Source of the DNA: Pseudaminobacter soli (ex Li et al. 2025)
GTDB taxonomy: Bacteria > Pseudomonadota > Alphaproteobacteria > Rhizobiales > Rhizobiaceae
Assembly (NCBI RefSeq): GCF_029892515.1
Contig: NZ_JARXVF010000002.1
Coordinates: 248,001 to 312,000 of the forward strand
Length of the DNA stretch: 64,000 nucleotides
Reading direction: 5' to 3'
Under the pieces are notes generated by a model that saw nothing but the letters and a program-made list of their open reading frames with translations, did no database searches and was not told the DNA's origin. The number at the start of each line of letters is the position of its first letter. The first letter of the stretch is position 1. Position numbers and translations under genes: made by a program. Positions 27,125-36,920 of the stretch are shown piece after piece.

Positions 27125-28525
27125 TTAGATGGTGGTGTTCGTCATTGGTTGGGACCGGGGTGCCAACTCGCTGGTCAACGTCTTTGCGTTGCGCCATTTG
27201 ATCCAAACGTGAACTGGAATGCCAGCCAGGATGAGCAGAAAGCCAAGATAAATGGTCTCGGCTCCCGCGCCATAGAGCGCCCACAGCGAATAAACGAAGC
27301 CGAGGCAGCCGAGTATAGCGATCTTGATCACCGCTGGCCCTCCAGAGGTATGGCCTGTCCGGACAAGGATCATCAATTCGGCGAGCGAGCACAATGCGTA
27401 AGGCAGCAGGCTCGACATGACAGCCAACAAGATGATGGTGTTAAACGCGTTCACGAGGCCCTTTGCAAAGTTCAACGTCACCAAAATGGAGGCAAGCAGA
27501 TTGGAGAGAACCAATGCGTTCGCCGGCGTGCCGTAGCGAGAGAGATGTCCGAAGCGAGCTGGGAATATGCGGTCAAGGGCAGCCCCATAGGGGACCTGAC
27601 CGCATAGCAAGGTAAATCCGTTCAAAGTCCCAAAGGTCGAGATCACAGCACCGGCCGCTACCAGCACTCCGCCCCCTGCACCCCACATCCGGCGGGCAAC
27701 GTCGGCCAATGGCGCAGTCGAGTGGGCGAGTGTCTGCGGGGGGACAACGCCAATAGCCACGGTCGTCACGGCTATGTAAACAATCGCCGTGATCAATACG
27801 CCAATGATGGTTGCTCGAGGGATTGTTCTTTCGGGCTCGAACACCTCACCCGCCGGAACGGTGGCGGACTCAAGCCCAAGGTATGCCCAGAGCGTCAGCG
27901 CTGCCGCACCTGAGATCGCGGCCAGATCGGATTTGCCGCTCGTATTGATCGGCGAGAAATTCGCTGAATCGATCCAGAAGAAGCCCAATGTTCCAATAAG
28001 CGCCAGTGGAACAAGCTTGAGTACGGTGGTGACGATCTGCACAAAGCCTGCTTCTTGGACTCCTCCCACGTTGATCAGGGTCAGTGTCCAAATGGCCATC
28101 AGTGCAACGGCGAGACCGTAAGCATGCGAGCTTGCCACCGCGGGTACTAGGAAGCCTACATATCCGGCGAGGGCAACGGCCACTGCGGCATTGCCCGTCC
28201 ACAGCGCAATCCAATAGCCCCACGCGATGATGAAGCCTGCGAAGTCTCCGTAACCTGCCTCGGTATAGGCATAAGGGCCGCCGGTCTTGGTTATCACTCG
28301 CGAGAGCCGTCCGAAGATCATCGCCAGGACCAATGCGCCAAATGACGTCACGGCCCAGCCCCCAAGTGCTATCGGCCCGAATCCTGCAAGTGAGGCCGGT
28401 AGGAGGAAAATTCCGGAGCCGATCATGTTGCCTACCACAAGGGCCGTGCACGCACCGAGACCGAGGACACCAGGCGTGCTATGGAGGCCGTCGGTAGCAA
28501 CGCTTGTTCCATGCTGCTCGGTCAT
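27125..28525 (-). CDS. APC-family amino-acid/polyamine antiporter (AdiC/PotE-like)
   Basis: This is a 466-residue protein with about 12 transmembrane helices. The first helix contains GNMIGSGIFLLPASLAGFGP, the APC signature with the GSG substrate-binding loop. Its start ATG 28525 is preceded by GGAGGCGGAGAC. It resembles arginine/agmatine or lysine/cadaverine antiporters. It is transcribed away from the arginine deiminase operon, whose own arcD follows across 664 bases, so it may supply another exchange mode such as arginine/agmatine. Substrate not determinable. Confidence 0.9.
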   Translation of the reverse strand: MTEQHGTSVATDGLHSTPGVLGLGACTALVVGNMIGSGIFLLPASLAGFGPIALGGWAVTSFGALVLAMIFGRLSRVITKTGGPYAYTEAGYGDFAGFIIAWGYWIALWTGNAAVAVALAGYVGFLVPAVASSHAYGLAVALMAIWTLTLINVGGVQEAGFVQIVTTVLKLVPLALIGTLGFFWIDSANFSPINTSGKSDLAAISGAAALTLWAYLGLESATVPAGEVFEPERTIPRATIIGVLITAIVYIAVTTVAIGVVPPQTLAHSTAPLADVARRMWGAGGGVLVAAGAVISTFGTLNGFTLLCGQVPYGAALDRIFPARFGHLSRYGTPANALVLSNLLASILVTLNFAKGLVNAFNTIILLAVMSSLLPYALCSLAELMILVRTGHTSGGPAVIKIAILGCLGFVYSLWALYGAGAETIYLGFLLILAGIPVHVWIKWRNAKTLTSELAPRSQPMTNTTI

Positions 28526-29189
28526 GTCTCCGCCTCCTCCAAACTGTGCGATGCCTGACCAGCGGCGCGACGACTTTCTGTCCTGACCCCCTCTGAAAAT
28601 AGGGCGATCCAACGAGCCACAGGTCGTAAGTCGCTGCTATCCGCACAACCCAGAATCTGCGGACATGGTTCCGGGCTGTCACACGGAATACACCAATCGG
28701 CATGTGTGCCCTTCACTCTGATGCTACTGAATAGCGAAAGTAGCGCCTCGATATCAGCAGGGAGGACGGAGAATTGGCAAACTAACAGGCTTCTGGCGCC
28801 GAGTCGGAAGCCGCATATCCCTCATATGACACACTGTAGTCGATGGAACTTTCAAGATTTTACCTGATCAACACTCATATAATCAGTCTGACGCCGGATG
28901 TAAGATTTGATTGAGCGGCAATTTTACCAGAATGATGACAACAACATCTGTTAATATAGACTTAAGATACTAAGAATCTGCCGAGTTTCAACCAGGGATA
29001 ATGCAAAATAAAACGAAGAAGTGAAAGCTGGCTAACTACCTGATCTTTGCGAATTGAGTCTGGACAAGCTTAGCCGTCGACCTAATTTACGGGCTAACCT
29101 ACTTGGCCTATCCCGGTGAGGCCGAGCTTGCATGGCAGGCCCCCGGGACGTCGTTCATTTGACTAGCCAGGGATAGAGTGGAGGTCGGA
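28526..29189. promoter_or_regulatory. Divergent AT-rich intergenic region controlling arcD and the second antiporter
   Basis: This 664-base gap is notably AT-rich at 28850-29060, unlike its surroundings, and should hold both promoters. A TATAAT hexamer lies at 28878-28883. Two imperfect FNR/FixK-like sequences occur: TTTTACCTGATCAA (ending 28870; right half-site intact) and TTGAGTCTGGACAA (29054-29067). Both deviate from TTGAY-N4-RTCAA and are weak. No gene was seen. Confidence 0.45.
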
Positions 29190-30674
29190 ATGTCGACCAC
29201 AGCTTTCACAGGCGAACGGCAAAAAACAGCTTCAGAGACACCTACCAAGCTGACCCTACTGCCGCTTATTGCGCTGGTCGTCGGCTCGATGATTGGCGGC
29301 GGAGCGTTCAATCTCCCCTCGGACATGTCACGCCAGGCATCTCCCGCGGCAATTCTGATCGGCTGGCTGATAACCGGTGTCGGCATGCTCATGCTGGCTT
29401 TCGTTTATCAGGGGCTAGCGGTCCGCAAACCCGATTTGAATGCGGGTCCGTATGCCTACGCCAAGGCTGGCTTCGGTCCCTTTGTCGGCTTCAACAGCGC
29501 TTGGGGTTACTGGCTCAGCGCCTTTCTTGGCAACGTTGCTTATGCAGTCGCGATCTTCTCGGCACTATCACACTTCTTTCCCGTCTTCGGCGGCGGCAAC
29601 AATCTTGCCTCGATACTGGGGGCTTCAATCTGCCTTTGGCTGATTCACGTCCTCGTTCTGGGCGGCATAAGGCAGGCGGCATTCGTCAACATCGTCACGA
29701 CCGTCGCGAAACTTGTCCCTCTGATGGCATTCATTCTGGCGGCGATCATCGGATTCAATTGGGACAAGCTTGCATTCAACTTCTGGGGAAGCGGGGATGC
29801 CCAAGGGGTGGGTAATTTGGGTTCGATCCTGACCCAGGTCAAAAGCACCATGCTGGTAACGCTTTGGGTCTTCATCGGTATCGAAGGCGCAAGCGTCTAT
29901 TCCGCACGGGCAGCTCACAGATCCGACGTCGGTCGCGCAACGATCATTGGATTTTTCGGCGCGCTGGCGATCTATGTGATGATCTCGCTCCTGGCTACCG
30001 GCGTCCTGACGCAACCTGAGCTCGCGGCCCAGAAGGTGCCTTCGATGGCGGGAGTGATGGAAGCTCTCGTCGGCCGTTGGGGAGCTTCCTTGGTGAATCT
30101 CGGGCTGATTGTTTCGGTCAGCGGCGCCTTCCTGTCATGGACCCTGCTGTGCGCCGAAATCCCCTACACCTGCGGTCGTGACGGCACATTTCCCAAATGG
30201 TTCGGCGGCGAGAACCAGAATGGCTCGCCAGCTCATTCGCTCTGGGCGACCAACCTTCTTATCCAGGCTTTCCTGCTGCTCAGCCTGTTTTCCAAGAGCG
30301 CATATCAGTTCTTCTATCTCATAGCATCCGTTGCGATCCTGCCACCCTATGTCCTGTCAGGTGCCTACGCACTTAAACTCGCCATGAGCGGCGAAGGCTA
30401 TGCCGATGGCGACCGCGCCCGGAACCGGGACGCTATTATCGGCCTGGTGGCAACGCTTTACGGGCTCTGGCTCGTCTATGCCGCTGGTCTCGGGTTCCTC
30501 CTGATGTGCGCAGTCCTCTTCGCGCCGGGGATTTTGGTCTACGCCAAGGCCAGGGCCGAGCACGGCGAACGCGTTTTCGTCGGATACGAATACGTTGTCG
30601 CCGCCGGGATCATCATACTGGCAATCGCCGCCGCATGGCTCATGTGGACCGGGAGGCTCACCCCATTTCACTAG
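29190..30674 (+). CDS. arcD: Arginine/ornithine antiporter
   Basis: This 494-residue, 12-helix APC-family antiporter imports arginine in exchange for ornithine. It carries [17 protein letters not shown] in helix 1 and the long hydrophobic profile of ArcD. The start ATG 29190 follows GTGGAGGTCGG. It is first in an arcD-arcA-arcB-arcC operon, 17 bases before arcA. Basic amino acid exchange is well supported by the operon. Confidence 0.94.
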   Translation: MSTTAFTGERQKTASETPTKLTLLPLIALVVGSMIGGGAFNLPSDMSRQASPAAILIGWLITGVGMLMLAFVYQGLAVRKPDLNAGPYAYAKAGFGPFVGFNSAWGYWLSAFLGNVAYAVAIFSALSHFFPVFGGGNNLASILGASICLWLIHVLVLGGIRQAAFVNIVTTVAKLVPLMAFILAAIIGFNWDKLAFNFWGSGDAQGVGNLGSILTQVKSTMLVTLWVFIGIEGASVYSARAAHRSDVGRATIIGFFGALAIYVMISLLATGVLTQPELAAQKVPSMAGVMEALVGRWGASLVNLGLIVSVSGAFLSWTLLCAEIPYTCGRDGTFPKWFGGENQNGSPAHSLWATNLLIQAFLLLSLFSKSAYQFFYLIASVAILPPYVLSGAYALKLAMSGEGYADGDRARNRDAIIGLVATLYGLWLVYAAGLGFLLMCAVLFAPGILVYAKARAEHGERVFVGYEYVVAAGIIILAIAAAWLMWTGRLTPFH

Positions 30675-30691
30675 GGAAGGCTGAAAGCCCG

Positions 30692-31933
30692 ATGGAGGAG
30701 ATGATGCGAGAGTTCGGAGTGCACTCTGAGGTTGGGAAACTGCGTACCGTTATGGTCTGCAAGCCTTCGCTCGCACATCAACGCCTTACGCCAGGAAATT
30801 GCCATTCTCTTCTCTTTGACGACGTGATCTGGGTGCATGAGGCCCAAAGCGACCATTACGACTTCGTGTTGAAGATGCAGGAGCGTGGCGTCGAGGTCCT
30901 CGAACTGCACGATCTACTGGCAGAGACGTTCGAGGTTCCGGAAGCACGGACATTCGTCCTAGACCGATTGATCACGCCAAACTCGGTTGGCGTTCAAAAT
31001 GCGTCGCTCATGCGTTCTTGGCTGGATGAGTTGAAATCGAGTCAACTTACGCTGCTGATGATCGGCGGCATCACCGTGGCCGATCTTCCCGAGAGCATCC
31101 TGAAGGAAATGATGCGTGAAGCCTTCAGCGACGCGGAGTTTGTCCTGCCACCAATCCCGAACACACTATTCCAGCGCGATCCCTCGTGCTGGATATATGG
31201 CGGGGTCACATGCAATCCGATGTACTGGCCGGCGCGCAGGCCGGAAACCCTCCTGCAGCGCGCCGTATACAAGTTCCATCCTTCGTTCCGTGACGGCAAC
31301 TTCAAGATCTGGTGGGGAGACACCGACGAAACATTCGCCGGCGCTACCATGGAGGGTGGCGATGTCATGCCGATTGGCAAGGGAATTGTATTGATAGGCC
31401 TCGGCGAGCGAACCACGCATCAGGCCGTTGGGCAGGTTGCTCAGCAATTGTTCAGCAACAATGCTGCAACGCGAATTATCGGCTGCCTTATGCCGAAAAG
31501 CCGTGCCGCCATGCATCTCGATACCGTCTTCAGCTTTTGCGACCGGGACCTCGTCACAGTCTTCCAGGAAGTGGTCGATCAGATACGTTGCTACAGCGTC
31601 TATCCGGTGGATGAACACGGGCACTTCGAGGTCCGCAAGGATGAGAAACACGTCCTCGAGGTCGTGGCGGAGGCTCTAAGCCTTCCCAAATTGAGGGCGG
31701 TCGCGACGGGTGGCAACGCCTATCAAGCCGAACGCGAGCAGTGGGACGACGGCAACAACGTCGTCGCTTTGGAGCCGGGCGTGGTGGTTGCTTACGACCG
31801 CAATACCTACACCAACACGCTCCTGCGCAAAGCTGGTGTTGAAGTCATTACGATCCGCGGTTCGGAACTCGGTCGTGGCCGCGGCGGCGGGCATTGCATG
31901 ACATGCCCGATCCTGCGCGACCCGGCCTACTGA
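30692..31933 (+). CDS. arcA: Arginine deiminase
   Basis: This 413-residue enzyme hydrolyses arginine to citrulline and ammonia. It shows the N-terminal [29 protein letters not shown] near residue 160 (catalytic Asp region), [22 protein letters not shown] and the catalytic Cys402 in [10 protein letters not shown] near the C-terminus. Length and motifs are typical. ATG 30692 is used; internal ATGs at 30701 and 30704 follow GGAGGAG too closely. The next gene, arcB, starts 20 bases downstream. Confidence 0.96.
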   Translation: MEEMMREFGVHSEVGKLRTVMVCKPSLAHQRLTPGNCHSLLFDDVIWVHEAQSDHYDFVLKMQERGVEVLELHDLLAETFEVPEARTFVLDRLITPNSVGVQNASLMRSWLDELKSSQLTLLMIGGITVADLPESILKEMMREAFSDAEFVLPPIPNTLFQRDPSCWIYGGVTCNPMYWPARRPETLLQRAVYKFHPSFRDGNFKIWWGDTDETFAGATMEGGDVMPIGKGIVLIGLGERTTHQAVGQVAQQLFSNNAATRIIGCLMPKSRAAMHLDTVFSFCDRDLVTVFQEVVDQIRCYSVYPVDEHGHFEVRKDEKHVLEVVAEALSLPKLRAVATGGNAYQAEREQWDDGNNVVALEPGVVVAYDRNTYTNTLLRKAGVEVITIRGSELGRGRGGGHCMTCPILRDPAY

Positions 31934-31953
31934 CCCACTGAACAGGGAGAAGA

Positions 31954-32961
31954 ATGATGAGCTTCAACCTACGAAATCGCTCGCTGTTGACCGTGCAGGA
32001 CTACACGCCGCGCGAGTTCCGCTACCTGCTCGACCTCGCTCGCGATCTTAAGCGTGCCAAATATGCGCGGACTGAGCAGGAGCATCTGAAGGGTAAGGAG
32101 ATCTGCCTGATCTTTGAAAAGACCTCCACCCGGACGCGTTGCGCATTCGAAGTGGCCTGCCACGACCAGGGAGCCAACGTCACCTATCTCGATCCCGCCG
32201 GTTCGCAGATTGGTCACAAGGAGTCTTTCAAGGATACGGCTCGTGTGCTTGGGCGACTCTACGACGCAATCGAATATAGAGGATCGGCTCAACAGGCTGT
32301 GGAGCAGCTTGCCGCATACGCAGGCGTTCCGGTCTACAACGGGTTGACCGACGACTATCACCCGACGCAGATGCTGGCCGATGTCATGACGATGCGAGAA
32401 CACAGCGACAAGCCCATCACCGAGATCAAATATGCCTATGTCGGCGATACTCGGTCGAACATGGGGCATTCACTCATGATCGTCGGCTGCATGCTGGGAA
32501 TGGATGTGCGCATCTGCGGCCCCAAGCAGCTCTGGCCATCGGAAGACTACATGAAGATCGCCAACGACCTGAAGGCCAAATCGGGCGCGACCCTCACCGT
32601 CACAGACGACCCGCATGCGGCGGTCAAGGGAGTGGACTTCATTCACACCGACGTATGGGTATCGATGGGCGAGCCCAAGGATGTGTGGGCCGAGCGCATC
32701 AAACTGCTCACGCCCTTTCAGGTGAATGCGAGCCTGATGAAGGCGAGTGGCAATCCACAGGTGAAGTTCATGCACTGCTTGCCTGCCTTCCATGACACCG
32801 AAACTACGGTGGGCAAGCAGATCGCCGCGGACTACGGCATGGCCAACGGCTTGGAAGTCACCAACGAAGTCTTCGAGTCGGAGGCGAACGTCGCCTTCGA
32901 GCAGGCCGAGAACCGCATGCACACAATCAAGGCCCTCTTGGTGGCCACGCTGGGAGATTGA
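31954..32961 (+). CDS. arcB: Ornithine carbamoyltransferase, catabolic
   Basis: This 335-residue enzyme phosphorolyses citrulline to ornithine and carbamoyl phosphate in the arginine deiminase pathway. Signature motifs are the carbamoyl-phosphate-binding [13 protein letters not shown] (residues about 52-64) and the ornithine-binding [11 protein letters not shown]. It sits between arcA and arcC (3 bases before arcC), so the catabolic direction is inferred from the operon. The first two codons are both ATG; the second may be the true start. Confidence 0.95.
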   Translation: MMSFNLRNRSLLTVQDYTPREFRYLLDLARDLKRAKYARTEQEHLKGKEICLIFEKTSTRTRCAFEVACHDQGANVTYLDPAGSQIGHKESFKDTARVLGRLYDAIEYRGSAQQAVEQLAAYAGVPVYNGLTDDYHPTQMLADVMTMREHSDKPITEIKYAYVGDTRSNMGHSLMIVGCMLGMDVRICGPKQLWPSEDYMKIANDLKAKSGATLTVTDDPHAAVKGVDFIHTDVWVSMGEPKDVWAERIKLLTPFQVNASLMKASGNPQVKFMHCLPAFHDTETTVGKQIAADYGMANGLEVTNEVFESEANVAFEQAENRMHTIKALLVATLGD

Positions 32962-32964
32962 GCC

Positions 32965-33903
32965 ATGCGCATCGTCATTGCTCTTGGCGGAAATGCGCTG
33001 CTTAAACGTGGCGAACCGATGACCGCTGACGTTCAACAGCAGAACGTCTTGGTTGCCGCCAAGGCTATAGCCCCGATCGCCACTGATCATCAGGTGGTGG
33101 TCAGTCACGGCAATGGCCCTCAAGTCGGATTATTGGCGCTGCAGGGGGCGGCTTACAAAGCAGACGAAGCCTATCCGCTTGACATACTGGGTGCCGAAAC
33201 AGAGGGCATGATCGGATATATGATCGAGCGAGAGCTCGGTAATCTGCTGCCGTTCGAGGTGCCGTTCGCCACCCTGCTAACGATGGTCGAGGTCGATGGT
33301 AATGATCCCGGCTTCAGCAATCCGACAAAATTCGTTGGTCCGGTCTACGATAAGGCCGAAGCGGACCAGATCAAGGCGGAAAAGGGCTGGGTATTCAAAC
33401 CCGATGGTCCGAAATGGCGTCGCGTGGTGCCTTCACCTCAGCCCAAGCGCATTTTTGAGATAAGGCCTGTGCGATGGCTGCTAGATCACGGCGCGGTCGT
33501 GATTTGCGCTGGAGGCGGCGGGATACCCACAGTCTATGCTCCTGATCAAGACCGCAAACTCATTGGCGTAGAGGCCGTCATCGACAAGGACTGGTGCTCG
33601 GAGTTGCTTGCGAGGGAGGTCGAGGCGGATCTCTTCATCATGGCCACCGACGCCGAGGCAGTGTTCATAGGATGGGGAACGCCAGAGGCGAAGGCCATAC
33701 ACATTGCTAGTCCGGAGGCGATCTCCGCCTATGAATTCCCGGCCGGATCAATGGGCCCCAAGGTTGAAGCGGCCTGCCATTTCGCTCGGTCAACGGGACG
33801 CACAGCAGCGATCGGCGCTTTGGCCGACATTCCTGCGATCGTTCGCGGCGAAAAGGGAACGTTAGTGCGGTCCGATTTTGAGGGTATCACGTGGCACCGC
33901 TGA
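32965..33903 (+). CDS. arcC: Carbamate kinase
   Basis: This 312-residue enzyme of the amino-acid kinase fold uses carbamoyl phosphate to make ATP, the energy-yielding step of the pathway. Motifs include [15 protein letters not shown] (residues 3-17), [17 protein letters not shown] and the nucleotide-binding [15 protein letters not shown]. It closes the arc operon. The following 57 bases contain a short GC inverted repeat (CTCCGGAG) that may end the transcript. Confidence 0.96.
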   Translation: MRIVIALGGNALLKRGEPMTADVQQQNVLVAAKAIAPIATDHQVVVSHGNGPQVGLLALQGAAYKADEAYPLDILGAETEGMIGYMIERELGNLLPFEVPFATLLTMVEVDGNDPGFSNPTKFVGPVYDKAEADQIKAEKGWVFKPDGPKWRRVVPSPQPKRIFEIRPVRWLLDHGAVVICAGGGGIPTVYAPDQDRKLIGVEAVIDKDWCSELLAREVEADLFIMATDAEAVFIGWGTPEAKAIHIASPEAISAYEFPAGSMGPKVEAACHFARSTGRTAAIGALADIPAIVRGEKGTLVRSDFEGITWHR

Positions 33904-33960
33904 TGCGGCTTCGGAATCCTGCTTAAATACCTCTCCGGAGGCGCAGCTTTAATCTGCATA

Positions 33961-34801
33961 TCAAGCCCAGTGACTGACTTCCGGTTTGACCTCCAGGCAA
34001 TCTGGTACCGCGTATCCCAGACGGGGAGCTTGAAGTTCGGAGCATCTAGTTATGGCATCCGGCGATGCCATGCACAGACTGTGCAGGATTACCTGCAAGC
34101 CGAGGGCAATCTGGGTAACACCGAGAACAACTGCGAACACCTGAAGGGAGGTTCCTACCCACCTCAATATCGACTCGGCAAACAGCATCGCCAACCAATC
34201 GAGCAGCAAGATCAGGGCGACAATTGCGCCCACTGCAAACTGGGAACTGTACTGCTCCGCTAGGGTCGCAAACGATCACTGCCGCTACGCCATAGGGCGT
34301 GACTACTATCGGAAATGCCAGCGGGGTGAGGGCGTGACTTAGGTCCGCCGGCTGGTCATCCTCCTTCGGACGTTCAACTGAGCCAGACGACTGTTGTAGA
34401 ACGGTCCTCAAGGCGACCAGAAACAGAACGATGCCGCCCGTCATCGCGAGCACCGGCACTGAGATTTCGAAGTTTTCCAGCATGCTGCGGCCTAGCAGAA
34501 CGGCGATCGCCAGAGCCGCTGCTGAAAACAGAACGGCTCGCGTCGCCAGCCGCCGCCGAAAACTGGAATCTGCCTTCCGTGACATGTTCACGAAGGGCAC
34601 CAAGATCTTGATTGGTCCAAGCATCAGAAACAGCATGAAAAAGATCTTGCGTGCGCCGAACTCCGATTGTGGCACGGATGATCCAGGTGCCAGTCCTTGC
34701 GCGAAAGCGGGAGCCGAGATCATTATTGCCGCGACAAAGATGTGGACCGGTACATTGACGTTGCCTGAAGGCCGGAAAAGCAGACAGGGTTCACTCGTCA
34801 T
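33961..34801 (-). pseudogene. MarC-family integral membrane protein, frameshifted
   Basis: The N-terminal frame (start 34801) holds a signal-like helix, then FFMLFLMLGPIKILVPF and FPIVVTPYGVAAVIV. Near 34273 the frame must shift to continue as FATLAEQYSSQFAVGAIVAL and on to WVGTSLQVFAVVLGVTQIAL in the frame that ends at 33961. Together they give a normal MarC protein of about 6 helices and roughly 270 residues. The single shift disrupts it unless it is a sequencing error. MarC proteins are of unknown function despite the name. Confidence 0.8.
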
Positions 34802-35129
34802 GGACGAAAATCGCGTGCTTCAGCCCAAGGGATGGTGCTTGGCTCAGCAGAAGTGGCGAGCGGCACTAGCATCGCCGGGCCATGCGCTACCGGAGCAGGC
34901 AGCAAAGCGATTTTCACATATCCAATGCTGACGCCAAGTCGGGCAAAGACCTCAAGACGACGGGGGAAGCCCCACGCCCGGTGACAGTCTGCTTTAGCCG
35001 CTGGACCTAACAACAACGTCCGCAGTCCCATGGGCTGGCCGACTAGGGTCGCCGGGGCGGGCATACCAGCATTATCAGTGTGCCACCTCCCATCAGTGGG
35101 CCGCTTGTCGGGGCCTCTACAGCCTAGTC
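34802..35129. other. Gene-free stretch upstream of the marC pseudogene
   Basis: About 330 bases with no coding signal, repeat or terminator that I could recognise. Confidence 0.5.
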
Positions 35130-36599
35130 TCACCGACGCCCGCCGCCACCGCCGCGGAATCCTCCGCCGCCACCGCGCATTGCAGGTCCACCGTGGTGGC
35201 GCCGCGGTCCGGCCCTGTGATGATGGCCGCCGTTTCTAGGCGCGGTCATCGCGTAGTTCCGATGCGTGCCGCCCCTCATCGACTGAGCGCCGCGATTTGC
35301 GGCGACGTTCGGCGCCCTGCCGTTACGGGCATTGGCGACGTTGGCCGGCTTTCGCGGCTGATTGTTGGCCTGGCTCGCCGCCTTCGCCTTGCCGGACGGC
35401 CGCTTGGCATTGGCCGCCGTCTTGGCGTTGGCCTTGCGGGCATTTGCCGTGTTGGGGCCGGCCTTCTTGGCGTTGACGTTCTTGGGCGTGGTCTTGTTGA
35501 CGTTTGGCTTGCCGACGTTTGCCTTGTTGACATTTGGCCTGTCGGCACTGGCCTTGTTTCGGCCGGGCTGGTTCTTCAGGCCCTCGAGCGTGCTCTTGCC
35601 GACATTCTTGGCATTGCCGGCGGTGCGGGCGGCCGCCGATGGGCGCTGGTTCTTGATGCTGGCGGCCTGGTTGCGCAAATTGTTGGCACTGTTGCGCTCA
35701 AGGCTGTTCCTGATGTTCGACTGGTTGAACTTGGCGAGCTGATCGCGATTGATGTCGATCTTGGAGCGGTCGACATTCCTCCAGTCGACATCGTTGAAAT
35801 TCACCTTGCCGTTGAAGTCACGGTTGTTGAAGCAATGGTTGCAATCGATGTCGACGTCACCGCCCCAGCGGCCGCCCCATATGCCCCAGTCGTTCCAGTC
35901 GATTGCCGCAGCCCAAGCCGCTCCCGTCACGGCCGCGGCAAAGAAGGGGGCCGTCGGATACCAGTAGGAAGAATAGGCTTCCGGGTAATAGGTGATCGGC
36001 TCGGGCGGATAGTCGGCCGCGTAGAGCATCTGCGGCTCATATTGCGGCACATAGATCGTCTCGGCGCTTGCCGGCGCGATGACGACCTTGTCGTTTTCCT
36101 TGGACACCTTGATCTTGTCGTCGGACTTGATGATGTCCTTGGCAACCGCCTGCTGTCGTAGCTGCTGGATGGCGACCAGCACATCCTTCTGCTGGGACGT
36201 GATCGCATCGCCCAGCTTCTCGGTCCATTCGAGATCGCTGCTCATCTTCTTGACGATATCGGGATAGTTGAGCAGCGAGATCACGCTGCTGTCCCAGCTC
36301 GCCTTTGGCTTCAGGCTCTTGTCCTTGGCATATTGCTGGAGATAGCGCTCAGCCTCGACGATCTGCAGCGGATAGAGCGCCGCCTGCGAGATCGCTGCGA
36401 CCAGCTCATCGGGATAGAGCGCGATCGGCGCGACCAGGACCTGCAGCTCATGTTCGGTGAGCGGGGCCGCCGCAGACGTGCCTGCGGTCGGAGCATTTGC
36501 AGCCTCGGTCTGTTCCTGCGCGAAAGTGGCCGAAAGCGGAATACTACCAGCGACAAGAACCAGGGAGACGGCCGCTAAAGTCAAACTCCAGCGTGTCAT
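35130..36599 (-). CDS. DUF3300-family exported protein with an Asn/Ala/Lys-rich tail
   Basis: This is a 489-residue precursor with a signal peptide (about 1-27, ending SATFAQ). The DUF3300 region spans about 45-260, with LTEHELQVLVAPIALYPDEL, a Tyr/Trp-rich stretch around 200-225 and WNDWGIWGGRWGGDV. After residue 260 comes a low-complexity tail with repeated NVNK/ANAKK-like units and a final Gly/Arg/His-rich end (HHHRAGPRRHHGG). The tail suggests a basic envelope or surface protein that binds anions, nucleic acid or metals. Function unknown. Confidence 0.88.
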   Translation of the reverse strand: MTRWSLTLAAVSLVLVAGSIPLSATFAQEQTEAANAPTAGTSAAAPLTEHELQVLVAPIALYPDELVAAISQAALYPLQIVEAERYLQQYAKDKSLKPKASWDSSVISLLNYPDIVKKMSSDLEWTEKLGDAITSQQKDVLVAIQQLRQQAVAKDIIKSDDKIKVSKENDKVVIAPASAETIYVPQYEPQMLYAADYPPEPITYYPEAYSSYWYPTAPFFAAAVTGAAWAAAIDWNDWGIWGGRWGGDVDIDCNHCFNNRDFNGKVNFNDVDWRNVDRSKIDINRDQLAKFNQSNIRNSLERNSANNLRNQAASIKNQRPSAAARTAGNAKNVGKSTLEGLKNQPGRNKASADRPNVNKANVGKPNVNKTTPKNVNAKKAGPNTANARKANAKTAANAKRPSGKAKAASQANNQPRKPANVANARNGRAPNVAANRGAQSMRGGTHRNYAMTAPRNGGHHHRAGPRRHHGGPAMRGGGGGFRGGGGGRR

Positions 36600-36751
36600 A
36601 GCACCCTCGCTTCTGGCATGCAGAAATGCCAGTTAGCTGAATGTCATATCGGTATATGTGAAACTAGCGCGGCGCCGAAAGTAGACAATCAGGACGAGCC
36701 ATCACAAAGCCGATGTCTCGAAAGCCTACCAATTCAACGAGCAGTTCACAG

Positions 36752-36889
36752 GTGGCGGCCTGTGAAAGCAAGACGGCTCGGCGGGCGCAACGGAGAGTTT
36801 TGCACAATCGCCGCCGAACCTGCCGGATCGGGCCGACTAGGCAATGCTCGCTGATCCTGCGCCAATGCCAAGTCAGGAAAAGCCTGACG
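36752..36889 (+). repeat. 138-base dispersed repeat, copy B
   Basis: Second copy of the element at 23012-23149, in the same orientation relative to the window. It lies in the gap between the DUF3300 gene start and the end of the KefB/C-type gene (36600-36920), where no gene was otherwise found. Confidence 0.8.
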
Positions 36890-36920
36890 TTGGGGCAGCA
36901 TTCTCGCTGGCCATTCAATT

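Noticed and set aside
29054-29067. TTGAGTCTGGACAA as an ANR/FNR box for arcD
   Set aside because: Two mismatches at fixed positions and about 130 bases from the arcD start; kept only as a weak note in the intergenic entry.
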